Part shown: positions 22,956 to 31,064 of the stretch, in pieces
How the letters are laid out: each line of letters begins with the position of its first letter
How positions within the stretch are numbered: the first letter of the stretch is position 1
Origin: an uncultured Acetatifactor sp.
Lineage (GTDB): Bacteria; Bacillota; Clostridia; Lachnospirales; Lachnospiraceae
Direction: 5' to 3'
Assembly (NCBI GenBank): GCA_910585615.1
Contig: CAJUFO010000028.1
Location: 14,969-49,017, forward strand
DNA: 34,049 nucleotides
The notes under the pieces: generated by a model
The model's input: only the letters and a program-made list of their open reading frames with translations
What the model was told of the DNA's origin: nothing
Database searches by the model: none
Made by a program: the position numbers and the translations under genes

Positions 22956-23810
22956 CTATTCCACCTTTACGCCCAAATCGATAAAAAAGCTGCCCTCATT
23001 GTCGCTGTCGAACTGCTTTACATGGTAGTAGAGTTCATAGGAGCCCGCCGTCCCCATGCGCTCCGCCAGGGTATCATCCGCCCCTGTCATCCTTCCACAG
23101 CCCTCTATCACCCAGCCCACCTCGCTGGTGGCGGACTCCCCGGGCTCCAGCCCCCAGTGGTGGAAATCCTGCGGGCCGCCTTCCTCCCAGTACAGGTCAT
23201 AGTAGACCACATCGTTGGACCAGTCCAGCGTGTTCAGGGAAGCGCCGATGACGGAAATCCCGCCGGCATTCCGATTGATTTCCCGGAATTCGTCCGTGGT
23301 GTTGGTGAAGGTGATGGTCAGGAAGAGATACTTGAAATCCCCCGAAAGGTTCCCCTGGCTGTCCGTCTCCGCGTCCGGCATATAGTTCTGCAGATGCTCC
23401 AGGTTCCTGTCCCCGAAGCTCTCCGTGTACTCCACCTTCTCGATTTTATAGGAGATGCCCCAGGCTGCCGCGGAATCGGAGAGGGACAGGATGTTCTCCT
23501 GCCGGGTGAACAGCTCTTCGGCCTCGTATACCTCCGGCGCGTCGGTATCCGTGGCCGCAGGCTTCCCGGCCTCCGTCCGGGCCTGGCCGCCCCCTTCGCC
23601 TCCTTCCGGGCCCCGGGCTCCCGGAGCCCCGGAATCTGCCGTGCCGTCCCCGGATCCGCCGCCCGTTTCGCCTGTCCCGGCTCCGGAGACACCGTCCCCC
23701 CAAGCCGCGGCTGCCGTCCCGCCGGGTTTCGAAGAAGCCGTGTCGGCACATCCTGACAGCAGTGTCATAACCAGGGCCGCCGCCATTGTCTTTATCCATC
23801 TTCTCTTCAT
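22956..23810 (-). CDS. lipoprotein with low-complexity linker
   Basis: A 284-residue lipoprotein: signal peptide and lipobox LSGC (Cys21), then a Gly/Ala/Glu/Pro-rich, probably unstructured linker (about 25-95), then a globular beta-rich domain (about 100-284) with ISYKIEKVEYTESFGDR and FLTITFTNTTDEFREINRN. This resembles DUF4352/DUF5067-like immunoglobulin-fold lipoprotein domains in general layout; the family is not certain. The start ATG 23810 has AAGGAG ten bases upstream; the longer frame from 23966 overlaps the preceding gene. It sits at the outer face of the membrane as an accessory of the exporter encoded downstream. Confidence 0.8.
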   Translation of the reverse strand: MKRRWIKTMAAALVMTLLSGCADTASSKPGGTAAAAWGDGVSGAGTGETGGGSGDGTADSGAPGARGPEGGEGGGQARTEAGKPAATDTDAPEVYEAEELFTRQENILSLSDSAAAWGISYKIEKVEYTESFGDRNLEHLQNYMPDAETDSQGNLSGDFKYLFLTITFTNTTDEFREINRNAGGISVIGASLNTLDWSNDVVYYDLYWEEGGPQDFHHWGLEPGESATSEVGWVIEGCGRMTGADDTLAERMGTAGSYELYYHVKQFDSDNEGSFFIDLGVKVE

Positions 23811-23956
23811 TTTCCACAATCTCCTTCCCGTATCTTCGCTCCCCGCGGCTCTGGCCCGGAAGCTTACGGCTATGATACGGCAGCCCTTTACAGGAAATCC
23901 CCCAAAAAATGCAAAAAAATTGCAAAGACCGCGATGAGCCTTTGCAACCTGCCTCC

Positions 23957-24817
23957 TTACCGCCACCCCTCCGGCGGCCAGAACCGATAGCCGCAGACTT
24001 CCTTTTCTACAGCGTCATAGTACAGCACCAGGCTCCCCTTTCCCATGACGCACACTGCGGCGGCCTCCCTCTCGTCGCCGCAGACCTGCCAGGTGCCGCG
24101 CTCACAGCACTCCCACAGCGGTATCTGCGGCGGCAGCTCCTCCTGCCGCTCCGCCTGCGACAGCAGGGAGACGTAAAGCCCGTTCACCCGGAGCCAGTAT
24201 TCCGGGCAGTCCTCATAAATCCTGTCGATTTCCTCCGTGTAAGCCCGCAGTCCCTCCTTCTCTCCTCGGCACAGCCCCTGAAGCGCCAGGAACGCCTCCT
24301 CCATCTCCGCCCCGGTAGGCTCCCGCTCCGTCCGGCAGCACGCCAGGAAAGGCAGCAGCCCCTCATCCATGGCCATGGAAAGACGGCATTCCCTGCCTTC
24401 CTTTTCCACCGATGCCTCCATCAGATACCAGCTTTCCTCCCCTGCGCTCAAAAGGCCCTCCCAAAAGCCCTCGTCCTCCTCCAGCCCCATCAGCCCGAAG
24501 ACCCGCTCATACACCTGAAACCCCACTTCCTCCTTATGGCATCTCACAAGATCTTCCATGACTTCCCGGGACATCTCGTCCCCCTCTTCTCCCCAGGGAT
24601 GCCAGAGCGTCTCCATGAACTGCCCCGGAGCCGTCTCCAGGCTCCCCGGCAGGGCCTCCTCTTCCTCCACGACGCCCTCCGGGCGGAAGACGGCGGAGTA
24701 GGCAAGAGGGAGCAGGAAAATCCCGGCAGCCAAAATCCCGGCAGCGGACACCGCCGTGAACAATCGCCATCCCAGGCCGCATGCTCTTCTGTTTTCCCTC
24801 AGCCGTATATCCTTCAT
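23957..24817 (-). CDS. single-pass membrane protein of unknown function
   Basis: A 286-residue protein that I do not recognise. A basic N-terminus (1-15) and one membrane span (about 17-42) precede an acidic extracytoplasmic domain with seven Cys. It is rich in Glu and Trp, and the end has the segment GTWQVCGDEREAAAVCVMGKGSLVLYYD, like a small beta unit reading out a residue pattern. It has GGGGAGGG before ATG. It is the first gene of the exporter operon, preceded by a clear promoter and 146 bases upstream of the lipoprotein. Its place suggests a sensory or accessory part. Confidence 0.7.
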   Translation of the reverse strand: MKDIRLRENRRACGLGWRLFTAVSAAGILAAGIFLLPLAYSAVFRPEGVVEEEEALPGSLETAPGQFMETLWHPWGEEGDEMSREVMEDLVRCHKEEVGFQVYERVFGLMGLEEDEGFWEGLLSAGEESWYLMEASVEKEGRECRLSMAMDEGLLPFLACCRTEREPTGAEMEEAFLALQGLCRGEKEGLRAYTEEIDRIYEDCPEYWLRVNGLYVSLLSQAERQEELPPQIPLWECCERGTWQVCGDEREAAAVCVMGKGSLVLYYDAVEKEVCGYRFWPPEGWR

Positions 24818-24859
24818 GCCCTGTGCCCTCCCCTGTCTGCCCTGTCAGCCGCTGCCCCC

Positions 24860-24888
24860 ATTATAATCCCTCTTCCCCGGAAACACAA
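24860..24888 (-). promoter_or_regulatory. promoter of the exporter operon
   Basis: On the minus strand TTGTGT (24883-24888) and TATAAT (24860-24865) are separated by 17 bp. The start would be near 24853, about 35 bases before the first gene. The promoter lies just behind an AraC/GyrI fragment, so the operon is not co-transcribed with an intact regulator. Confidence 0.7.
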
Positions 24889-24891
24889 TGA

Positions 24892-25089
24892 AAACCTGTC
24901 CGGATTCCGGAACCAGTGGGGCACCGAAATCCCCGGCGCCTCCGCCGGCACATATCCGGAAGACGGAAGCCATTCCTCCACGCTTCTCCTGCACAGCCGT
25001 ACATATATCGTAGCGGGATACTTGCACCGCTCCGTCCCGCATGCCACATAGGTGTGGGCGGGAATGGCGATGTCCTCAAACCGCGCGGC
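24892..25089 (-). pseudogene. C-terminal fragment of an AraC/GyrI effector-binding regulator
   Basis: The frame encodes ARFEDIAIPAHTYVACGTER, CKYP and then VEEWLPSSGY-type sequence, ending in a HWF segment. This is the closing part of the GyrI-like effector-binding domain found at the C-terminus of AraC-family regulators. The first about 27 codons match the same part of the complete-looking gene at 29829-30671 closely at both DNA and protein level. No HTH part is present upstream, and the frame opens only about 10 codons before the homology. It is a relic or recombination fragment. Confidence 0.75.
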
Positions 25090-25221
25090 TCCTCTGCCGG
25101 AATACATGTACCTCTTTTTCATCTGATAATACTCCGGATATTCTGACAGCCCGGCAGGAGGGCTTTCATGAAAATATGAGCAAATAGAAGTGGAATAAAT
25201 ATTTTTTTCTGTTATAATAGT

Positions 25222-25311
25222 CCTTGGATAATAGAATTAGCTCTTCAATTCTATTATAGCCCTTGGATAATAGAATTAGCTCTTCAATTCTATTATAGCC
25301 CTTAGATAATC
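25222..25311. repeat. 39-bp tandem repeat upstream of the acetyltransferase
   Basis: Units starting CCTTGGATAATAG lie at 25222 and 25261 and a partial, slightly changed third (CCTTAGATAAT) at 25300; the period is 39. Each full unit contains the perfect inverted repeat AATAGAATT-N8-AATTCTATT. A TATAAT at 25213-25218 lies just before the array, so the repeats would sit in the 5' leader, or each may carry its own AT-rich promoter-like element. Confidence 0.9.
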
Positions 25312-25331
25312 AGATTTGGAGGAAGTCTCTT

Positions 25332-26147
25332 ATGTTAAAGCGATTAACCAGCGCAAAGGAATACATGGATTTCATCAATGCTATAAACCGCGACCCGAAT
25401 TTCAGCGACCCCATGCTCAGCAACGAAGAGCAGATACGCGGCAATCTATTGGATGCCCCGGACAAGCCCTCAAACCAAATCTGGGGCGTTTTCGAGGGAG
25501 CGCAGATCACCGGCCTGTTCGTGTTCCTGATATTGGAGGAGGAATCCTATATCGAAATGCTGGTAGGCCTGTCCCGCAGCCCAAAGGCCTATGAAGAGAT
25601 GCTGTCCTTCCTGAAGGGGACTTACAAAGGCTGCCTGGCCGATTTCGTCTATAACCCGGGCAACCATCTCCTCCATAAGCTGTTACTGGATGAAAAATCC
25701 GAATTCGAGACCGAACAGCAGAAAATGCTGCTGAAAAGAGAAGTCCCCTGCCAGAGCAGCCTTCAAGTGGAACTGTACAGCCCGAAATACAGGGAACAAT
25801 ATATCGCCATACATTCCAAAGAAGGCTATTGGACCGCGGAAAAGGTCATAGACGCCCCCGACAGGTTCCGCATCATCCTGGCCATAGAACAGGACGAGGT
25901 AGTGGGCTATATCGACATCACCCATAAGTTTGAGGAAAACGAGCCTTTCGATGTGTTCGTCAAAGAAAACTTTCGCCGCAAAGGATACGGAAGGGCCATG
26001 CTGGCCAAAGCCATCGAGCTCAACAGGCCCAAGCAGATGATGCTTTTAGTGGACGCCGACAACGCTGCTGCAATCTCCCTGTACGAATCATTGGGCTTCG
26101 TCAAGGCCGTGGGCGAAAACAACTTAACGGCGCATGTTTCGCTGTGA
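25332..26147 (+). CDS. GNAT-family N-acetyltransferase, two-domain
   Basis: A 271-residue protein. The C-terminal half (about 140-271) is a GNAT fold with the acetyl-CoA loop in motif A (ENFRRKGYGRAMLAKAIE) and motif B (DADNAAAISLYESLGFVKAV), predicted to acetylate an amine. The N-terminal half (about 1-130) lacks the R/Q-x-x-G-x-G/A signature and appears to be a degenerate GNAT-like or unrelated domain with hydrophobic strands. The substrate is unknown. GGAGG lies ten bases before ATG. The leader contains the 39-bp repeats. A perfect 8-bp inverted repeat (26131-26138 with 26147-26154) straddles its stop codon. Confidence 0.88.
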   Translation: MLKRLTSAKEYMDFINAINRDPNFSDPMLSNEEQIRGNLLDAPDKPSNQIWGVFEGAQITGLFVFLILEEESYIEMLVGLSRSPKAYEEMLSFLKGTYKGCLADFVYNPGNHLLHKLLLDEKSEFETEQQKMLLKREVPCQSSLQVELYSPKYREQYIAIHSKEGYWTAEKVIDAPDRFRIILAIEQDEVVGYIDITHKFEENEPFDVFVKENFRRKGYGRAMLAKAIELNRPKQMMLLVDADNAAAISLYESLGFVKAVGENNLTAHVSL

Positions 26148-26169
26148 ACATGCGGCAGCGAGACGATGG

Positions 26170-27389
26170 CTAAACCACGGCTTCCACAATCGTCTTTCCG
26201 CCGATGGAGAGCTCCTTCACCCGATCCTGTCGGTCTCTCCCTGTGAAAACACGTCACTGGTGATGGCCTCCTTCGCCATGAACAGATTCAGCAGGCACAT
26301 CTCAAAAATACGATTCGCAACAGCTACATGTCCGTCTTCTTCCTTTAAGAATCCAAACATGACACCGAGATTGATGGACTTCTCCTCCGGGCTGAAGGGT
26401 ATCCGCTTTCCACGGTACAGAATGTCCTCTATCATGCTGCGCAGCTCCGGATAGAAATCGAGCTGCTTTGCCATGCTTTCGAACAAAGGCATGTTTTCTT
26501 TTAAAAGAATCGCCACTGCCTGCTCCACGCTCCTCTTTGACCAGGGCGCCGCCGAATCCTCATGCCCCTCTTCCCGGGGAAGCTCTTCACTGATGCACTT
26601 ACAGATAGCGGAAACCAGCACCGGATAGCCCGACGTATACGCGTAGATTTCCCCCGCCACCGCCCTGATGTCCATCCCTGTGTGATGATCGGCCTCATAT
26701 CCCCCCAGCATGTCGGCAATCTGTGCTGCCGAAAAGCTCATGTCAACCTTAAACTTTGCGGCGATATTCCATGGGCTATTATACTGATGCTCCTTTTCGG
26801 GGCGCAGCTTCAGCTTCAGATTCTTGATATCATATACCCCTGCAAGTATCACGGAATGAAAAGCCGGCATCTTATCCCGCTTCAGATAATACCCCCTGAT
26901 CTGTGCCAGGAAATCAAGAAATACCTGATTGTTCGATGCACTGTCAATCTCGTCGATCATCAGCACAATGGGCTTTGGCGCAGCCCTGCACATCCCGCTC
27001 AGCCGGACGAACAGCTCGTTCAGGCTGCTGTTTACCGCCTTATCCGTAAGCTCCTCCAAAGGCTTCCGCAGATCTTCCCTGCTGTCTGCCCCTGCCAGGG
27101 CGAGCCCCTCCAGCACAGCGCTGGCAAAAACACGCACAAATGTGGCCTCGTCCGCAAAGTCCTCCGTGCCCATCAGCTGGAAATCAAGCGCCAGGACGAT
27201 ATATTCCTCTTTCAGATACCGCTCCAATGCATTCAGGGTCGTGGTTTTTCCATATTGCCGCCCTCTGTTTACGACGAAATATTTCCTTTTGTCAACCAGC
27301 TCCGCTTTAATCCAGGCAAGCCTGTCGTCAAGCCGCACCATATAATGCTCTTCCGGTCTGCATACCCCTTCTGTATTGAAATGTCTCAT
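26170..27389 (-). pseudogene. AAA ATPase with deleted C-terminal domain
   Basis: The gene starts at ATG 27389 (GGAGG ten bases upstream; MRHFNTEGVCRPEEHYMV is the typical family N-terminus). It carries the P-loop NRGRQYGKTT (residues 41-50), the Walker B-like LMIDEID, and a VGVMFGFLKEEDG region. Homologues that I recall, common in Clostridia, continue for about 130 residues with a PD-(D/E)XK-like domain and end in KTIVEAVV. Here translation stops at 26217 after 390 residues. In another frame, 26170-26223 encodes RVKELSIGGKTIVEAVV and a stop. So an internal deletion removed the C-terminal domain and left its last 17 codons out of frame. Confidence 0.75.
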
Positions 27390-27528
27390 CCCCTCTTCGC
27401 CTCCAATGTTGTACCGTCCATAATCATTCGCTTTCACGCTTTTTCCAGCTATCACAATGACATCCCCCCACATCCGCTTCCATTCGGCCCGGGCACCGTG
27501 CGGCTGCCATGCGGAAAAGCCGGGCGGC

Positions 27529-29058
27529 TCATCGTTCTGAAATGCCGATGCTTTCAGGGGTATCTGGATTAGGCAAAAACAGCGACACTGTCGTTCCTAT
27601 GCCCTCCCTGCTCTCTATCTGCAGATTGCCATGGTGCGCCTCCGCAATGGCCCTGCACAGGGACAGGCCGATGCCGGAGCCTCCGCTCTGCCGGGAGCGG
27701 GCCTTGTCCACCATGTAGAAGGCCTCGGTCACATGCCCCAGCTGCTCCCGGGGGATGCCGATTCCGTAATCCCGCACCCTTATCACCGCCCTGCCGTCTT
27801 CCTTCTCCAGGCTGACGTCGATCCGCTGATTCTCCCCTTTCAGCGCGGATGCCTTCAAGGCATTGTCCAGAAGGTTCAAAAGCAGCGACATCAGCAGCTC
27901 CCCATCGGCCTGCACAGTCACCGGCACGAGATTTTTCCGGATCGTACACCGCCGCTTACGGCACACAGGCTCCAGGGCCTGCACCGCCTTCTCCGCCAGC
28001 TCTCCCAGGTCCACCGGGTGCAGCACCAGCGCCGTCCCCTGGAGGGACACCAGCTCCATCAGCTTGGAGGACAGGGATTTCAGCCGCCGGGCCTCCGCTG
28101 CGATGATGGACGCGCATTCCCGGCGCTCCTCCTCCGGCATATGGCTTTTGATAGTCATGATGTCCGCAAAGCCCAGAATGGAAGTCAGCGGCGTCTTCAG
28201 CTCATGGGCCATGTTGGCGATGAAGGTCTCCCTGCTGGCCGCCAGCGCCTCCACCTTCCGGATATTGTCCTGGATTTCCCCGGACATGGCGTTCATATGG
28301 CGGGACAGCTCCCCGATCTCGTCATGCCCTCCCGCCGGAACCCGGTATCCGTACTCTCCGGCCGCAATCCGCTCCGTGGCCGCCTCCAGGCGCTTCAGGG
28401 GCCTTGTCAGTCCCAGGATGGAGAGAAGCAGCGCCGTCGCTATGGCCAGGGAGACTCCTCCGCACATCCACTGGCAGAACCGCAAGTCCTCCCCGAACCG
28501 GCGGAACAGGTCCGATACGTCGCCGGACACCTGCACACGGTAGAAGCGCCCCTCCCAGAAGGCCGTGGCAGCGGAGCCAATCCACCAAATCCCCTCCCGC
28601 TCCTCCAGTGCGGTGGCCCCTCCGGCGGCCTCCCGTGGAAGCCGGGCGGCGGAAAAGCCGTCTGTCTCTATGGGCATGATGCTGATATCGTACTTCTGTG
28701 ATTCCCCTGCGCCTTTTCCGCCGTCCCGGGCCGGAGCCTGCTCCCGCGCTTCGCCGGAATCCATCCTGAAGGCCCTTCCGTCCGACTGACTTCGGAACTC
28801 CTCCGATGCAAGGCAGAATTCCGCAAACAGGCCCTGCAGCTCCCTCTCCGTCAGCAGCAGCCGCCCGCCGTCATCCTTTTCCTCCTGGATCAGATGTCCT
28901 ATCTGGGCCATGGCGCTGTCGCGGACGGTCTGCACCTTTTCCTTTGCCAGCAGAAGGGCATTCCTGTGGTTCCGGGCCAGCAGCAGCAGGGAAATAGCGC
29001 TGGCGGCCAGGGCCGTCAGGAACAATGTCAAAAGGAAGATTTTCTGCCAGAGCCTCAT
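27529..29058 (-). CDS. sensor histidine kinase
   Basis: A 509-residue two-span membrane kinase. The first span is at about 5-27, an extracytoplasmic sensing loop follows at about 30-200, the second span at about 208-232, then a HAMP (RPLKRLEAATERIAAGEYGYRV). HisKA carries H285 (NMAHELKTPLTSILGF), and the HATPase has LLLNLLDNALKAS (N box), RVRDYGIGIP and GSGIGLSLCRAI. All motifs are intact. The start ATG 29058 follows a G-rich site; a longer frame to 29175 overlaps the response regulator and its gap. It follows its OmpR-type partner by 121 bases and completes an AraC - response regulator - kinase cluster. Confidence 0.93.
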   Translation of the reverse strand: MRLWQKIFLLTLFLTALAASAISLLLLARNHRNALLLAKEKVQTVRDSAMAQIGHLIQEEKDDGGRLLLTERELQGLFAEFCLASEEFRSQSDGRAFRMDSGEAREQAPARDGGKGAGESQKYDISIMPIETDGFSAARLPREAAGGATALEEREGIWWIGSAATAFWEGRFYRVQVSGDVSDLFRRFGEDLRFCQWMCGGVSLAIATALLLSILGLTRPLKRLEAATERIAAGEYGYRVPAGGHDEIGELSRHMNAMSGEIQDNIRKVEALAASRETFIANMAHELKTPLTSILGFADIMTIKSHMPEEERRECASIIAAEARRLKSLSSKLMELVSLQGTALVLHPVDLGELAEKAVQALEPVCRKRRCTIRKNLVPVTVQADGELLMSLLLNLLDNALKASALKGENQRIDVSLEKEDGRAVIRVRDYGIGIPREQLGHVTEAFYMVDKARSRQSGGSGIGLSLCRAIAEAHHGNLQIESREGIGTTVSLFLPNPDTPESIGISER

Positions 29059-29179
29059 GCCATCCCCCCCTTTCCGAAATCTGGCGCAAGCCTCCCCCTC
29101 AGATGGCCAAACAGGCGCACCCTCGGCGCGACAGAGCCTGCATCCCATGCCCTCCGCACGGCACACTGACTCCACGGCT

Positions 29180-29839
29180 TCACATCTTCAGCAGCTTGTA
29201 GCCATAGGTGGGCACAGTCACCAGGCGGCCCTGGAGCCCCAGCTTCCTGCGCACCTGCTGCACATGGGTGTCCACTGTCCGTGTCTCCCCCTCGAAGGCG
29301 TAGTCCCAAACGGCGGACAGCAGCCGTTCCCTGGAGATGACGATGTCCTGATGCCGTATGAAGAAGACAAGGACGTCGAATTCCTTGGGCGACAGCGCCA
29401 CGGCCTGGCCGCCCTTTTCCACCGTATGCCTTTCGGCATCCAATGTGATGTCTCCGTAGGCGAGCACCGTCTCAGCCTTATGGTGGCGCTTCATCACCAA
29501 TTCAATCCGCGCCAGCAGCTCCAGGGCCTCAAAGGGCTTCACGATATAGTCCTCCGCCCCGGATTTAAGTCCCTGCACCTTGTGGGCCACGTCCTGCACC
29601 GCGGTCAGGTATATCACAGGAACTCCTGAGTCCTTCACGCTCTCCATCACCTGGAACCCGTCCAGCCCCGGGAGCATCACATCCAGAAGAATCAGGTCGA
29701 AGCCCCCGCCGCAGGCCCGCTCCACCGCCGAGAGGCCGTCGCTGCAGATTTCGCTGTCGTAGCCGCCCATGGTCAGGCAGGCCTGGATATATTTTGCAAT
29801 ATTGCTGTCGTCTTCCACAATCAGTATCTTACAGGACAT
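29180..29839 (-). CDS. OmpR-family response regulator
   Basis: A 219-residue regulator. The receiver domain (1-120) has the acidic pocket (VEDD, residues 8-11), phosphoacceptor D53 (LLDVMLPG), the conserved Thr (YLTA) and Lys (IVKPF). The winged-helix DNA-binding domain spans about 125-219 (LSPKEFDVLVFFIRHQ, TVDTHVQQVRRKLG, VPTYGYKL). It is complete. Its start overlaps the 3' end of the AraC gene by 11 bases; the ribosome binding site GAGGGA lies inside the truncated tail of that gene. It is expected to be phosphorylated by the kinase encoded next. Confidence 0.95.
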   Translation of the reverse strand: MSCKILIVEDDSNIAKYIQACLTMGGYDSEICSDGLSAVERACGGGFDLILLDVMLPGLDGFQVMESVKDSGVPVIYLTAVQDVAHKVQGLKSGAEDYIVKPFEALELLARIELVMKRHHKAETVLAYGDITLDAERHTVEKGGQAVALSPKEFDVLVFFIRHQDIVISRERLLSAVWDYAFEGETRTVDTHVQQVRRKLGLQGRLVTVPTYGYKLLKM

Positions 29840-30671
29840 CTTCCATCCCTCCGCTCATATGGCATCCGTCATGCGCTTCTCCGCCCCGATCCTTTTCCCG
29901 ATATACAATCCTCCTGCGCAGTTGTGGGAATATCATGGTGGGATACTTGCACCGCTCCGTCTCGCATACCACATAGGTGTGGGCGGAAATGGCGATGTTC
30001 TCGAACCGCGCGGCATCCTCGGCATTTCCAAGCTCCTCCTCCAGATGCTCCCTCTCCCACTCCTGAAGCTTGGCCGCGATATAGAAATCGTACCCCTCCT
30101 CCCGGAAATTCGTCATGATTCCATAGCTGGTCACCGGGTCTCCTGCAAGCCCCTTCAGCGCATACTGGTTCAGCCTGGTGGTCACATAGAACGCTTCCTC
30201 CTGGGCATCCCGCTCCGCTGGGCTTCCCGTAAAGAACCTCTTGTAGCCCGTGAGCACCATCTCCGGCTTCTCTTCTATCCTGTAGTCCATGCTGCTGCCT
30301 CCTTCCAATGATATCCGGATGGACAGGCGGGTAAAGGAGCGAAGCCTGGCCCCCGGCTCGCGCGCAGCCGACGGCGTGATACCGTGGAACCTGGCGAATG
30401 CTTTGGCGAAGCTGTCCGGGCTCTCGTACCTGTACTTCACCGCCGCGTCGATGACCCTGATCTTGTCGGCCGCCAGCTCCATCCCCGCCAGGGTCAGCCT
30501 GCGGCTGCGGATATACTCCCCCAAGGTATAGCCGCACAGGATGCTGAACACCCTCTGGAAATGATAGCTGGAGGAAAAGCCTGTCCTGGCTATCTCCTCA
30601 TAATCCAGCTCCTCCGTGATGTGGTCTTCGATATAGTCGATGGCCCTCTGTATCCCTACGACCCACTCCAT
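29829..30671 (-). CDS. AraC-family regulator with GyrI-like domain, 3'-truncated
   Basis: A 280-residue regulator. AraC HTH fills about 8-105 (two helix-turn-helix units; FSSSYHFQRVFSILCGYTLGEYIRSRRL and the ESPDSFAKAFARFHGITPSA second motif). A GyrI-like effector-binding domain follows at about 125-265. The family normally closes with an E-x-W-x-PSSGYE strand, as the fragment at 24892-25089 still shows. Here the frame diverges after about residue 255 and ends in a divergent tail (KDRGGEAHDGCHMSGG) that overlaps the response regulator start. The last strands of the effector pocket are thus missing, so ligand response is uncertain although DNA binding should survive. Confidence 0.8.
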   Translation of the reverse strand: MEWVVGIQRAIDYIEDHITEELDYEEIARTGFSSSYHFQRVFSILCGYTLGEYIRSRRLTLAGMELAADKIRVIDAAVKYRYESPDSFAKAFARFHGITPSAAREPGARLRSFTRLSIRISLEGGSSMDYRIEEKPEMVLTGYKRFFTGSPAERDAQEEAFYVTTRLNQYALKGLAGDPVTSYGIMTNFREEGYDFYIAAKLQEWEREHLEEELGNAEDAARFENIAISAHTYVVCETERCKYPTMIFPQLRRRIVYREKDRGGEAHDGCHMSGGMEDVL

Positions 30672-30747
30672 TCATCGCTCCCCCAGGCCGGCATATCCCC
30701 GCGCCTGACCTGTCCGTCTTTTTTGTCTCCGATTGTTCTGTTGCTTT

Positions 30748-30770
30748 TACCATGGTATGGAGACATTATA
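30748..30770 (-). promoter_or_regulatory. AraC gene promoter with palindrome
   Basis: TATAAT on the minus strand at 30765-30770 lacks a good -35 box. Directly downstream the perfect 10-bp palindrome TACCATGGTA (30748-30757) covers the expected transcription start, suggesting an operator. The surrounding 183 bases (30672-30854) hold no gene. Confidence 0.4.
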
Positions 30771-30854
30771 CCGGAAGAAAACGCCCTGCGCCCGACTTTC
30801 CCTGCGGATGGGTGACGGTATGCCCTTTTTATGCGGAATGCAGGCGGCCCCAGG

Positions 30855-31064
30855 TTAAACCACCGCCTCCACCCGGCTGATGATTCCCTTGTCCTTAAGG
30901 ACCTTGATTTTCTGGGAAACGTTTTTTCTGCTCACTGTCAGCCTGTCAGCTATCTCAAGGATTTTCTTTTCGCTTTCCGTTAAAGCGCCATATGTTTTAT
31001 CAGTCACCTTTTTGGTCACTTTTTCAGTCACCTTTGCGCTTTGAAGCGCTTTGAACTTCACCAT
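30855..31064 (-). CDS. small winged-helix protein, probably a gene remnant
   Basis: A 69-residue frame with the segment KVTEKVTKKVTDKTYGALTESEKKILEIA... read as repeated K-V-T-x-K followed by a helix-turn-helix (LTVSRKNVSQKIKVLKDKGII). This is the C-terminal module of AAA_4/RecG-like ATP-binding regulators and related proteins. The ATPase part is absent. The start ATG 31064 has a GGCGGGG site and overlaps the stop of the phosphotransferase gene by 7 bases, so it may still be translated by coupling. The last residues RVEAVV replace the usual strand of the wing. It could be a shortened regulator but more likely a relic. Confidence 0.5.
   Translation of the reverse strand: MVKFKALQSAKVTEKVTKKVTDKTYGALTESEKKILEIADRLTVSRKNVSQKIKVLKDKGIISRVEAVV

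Noticed and set aside
24814..25122. Functional 102-residue protein
   Set aside because: Only the middle part resembles a known domain end; the promoter of the next operon lies inside its 3' end, so it is treated as a fragment.
25222..25311. CRISPR array
   Set aside because: The 39-bp units are adjacent copies with no variable spacers.
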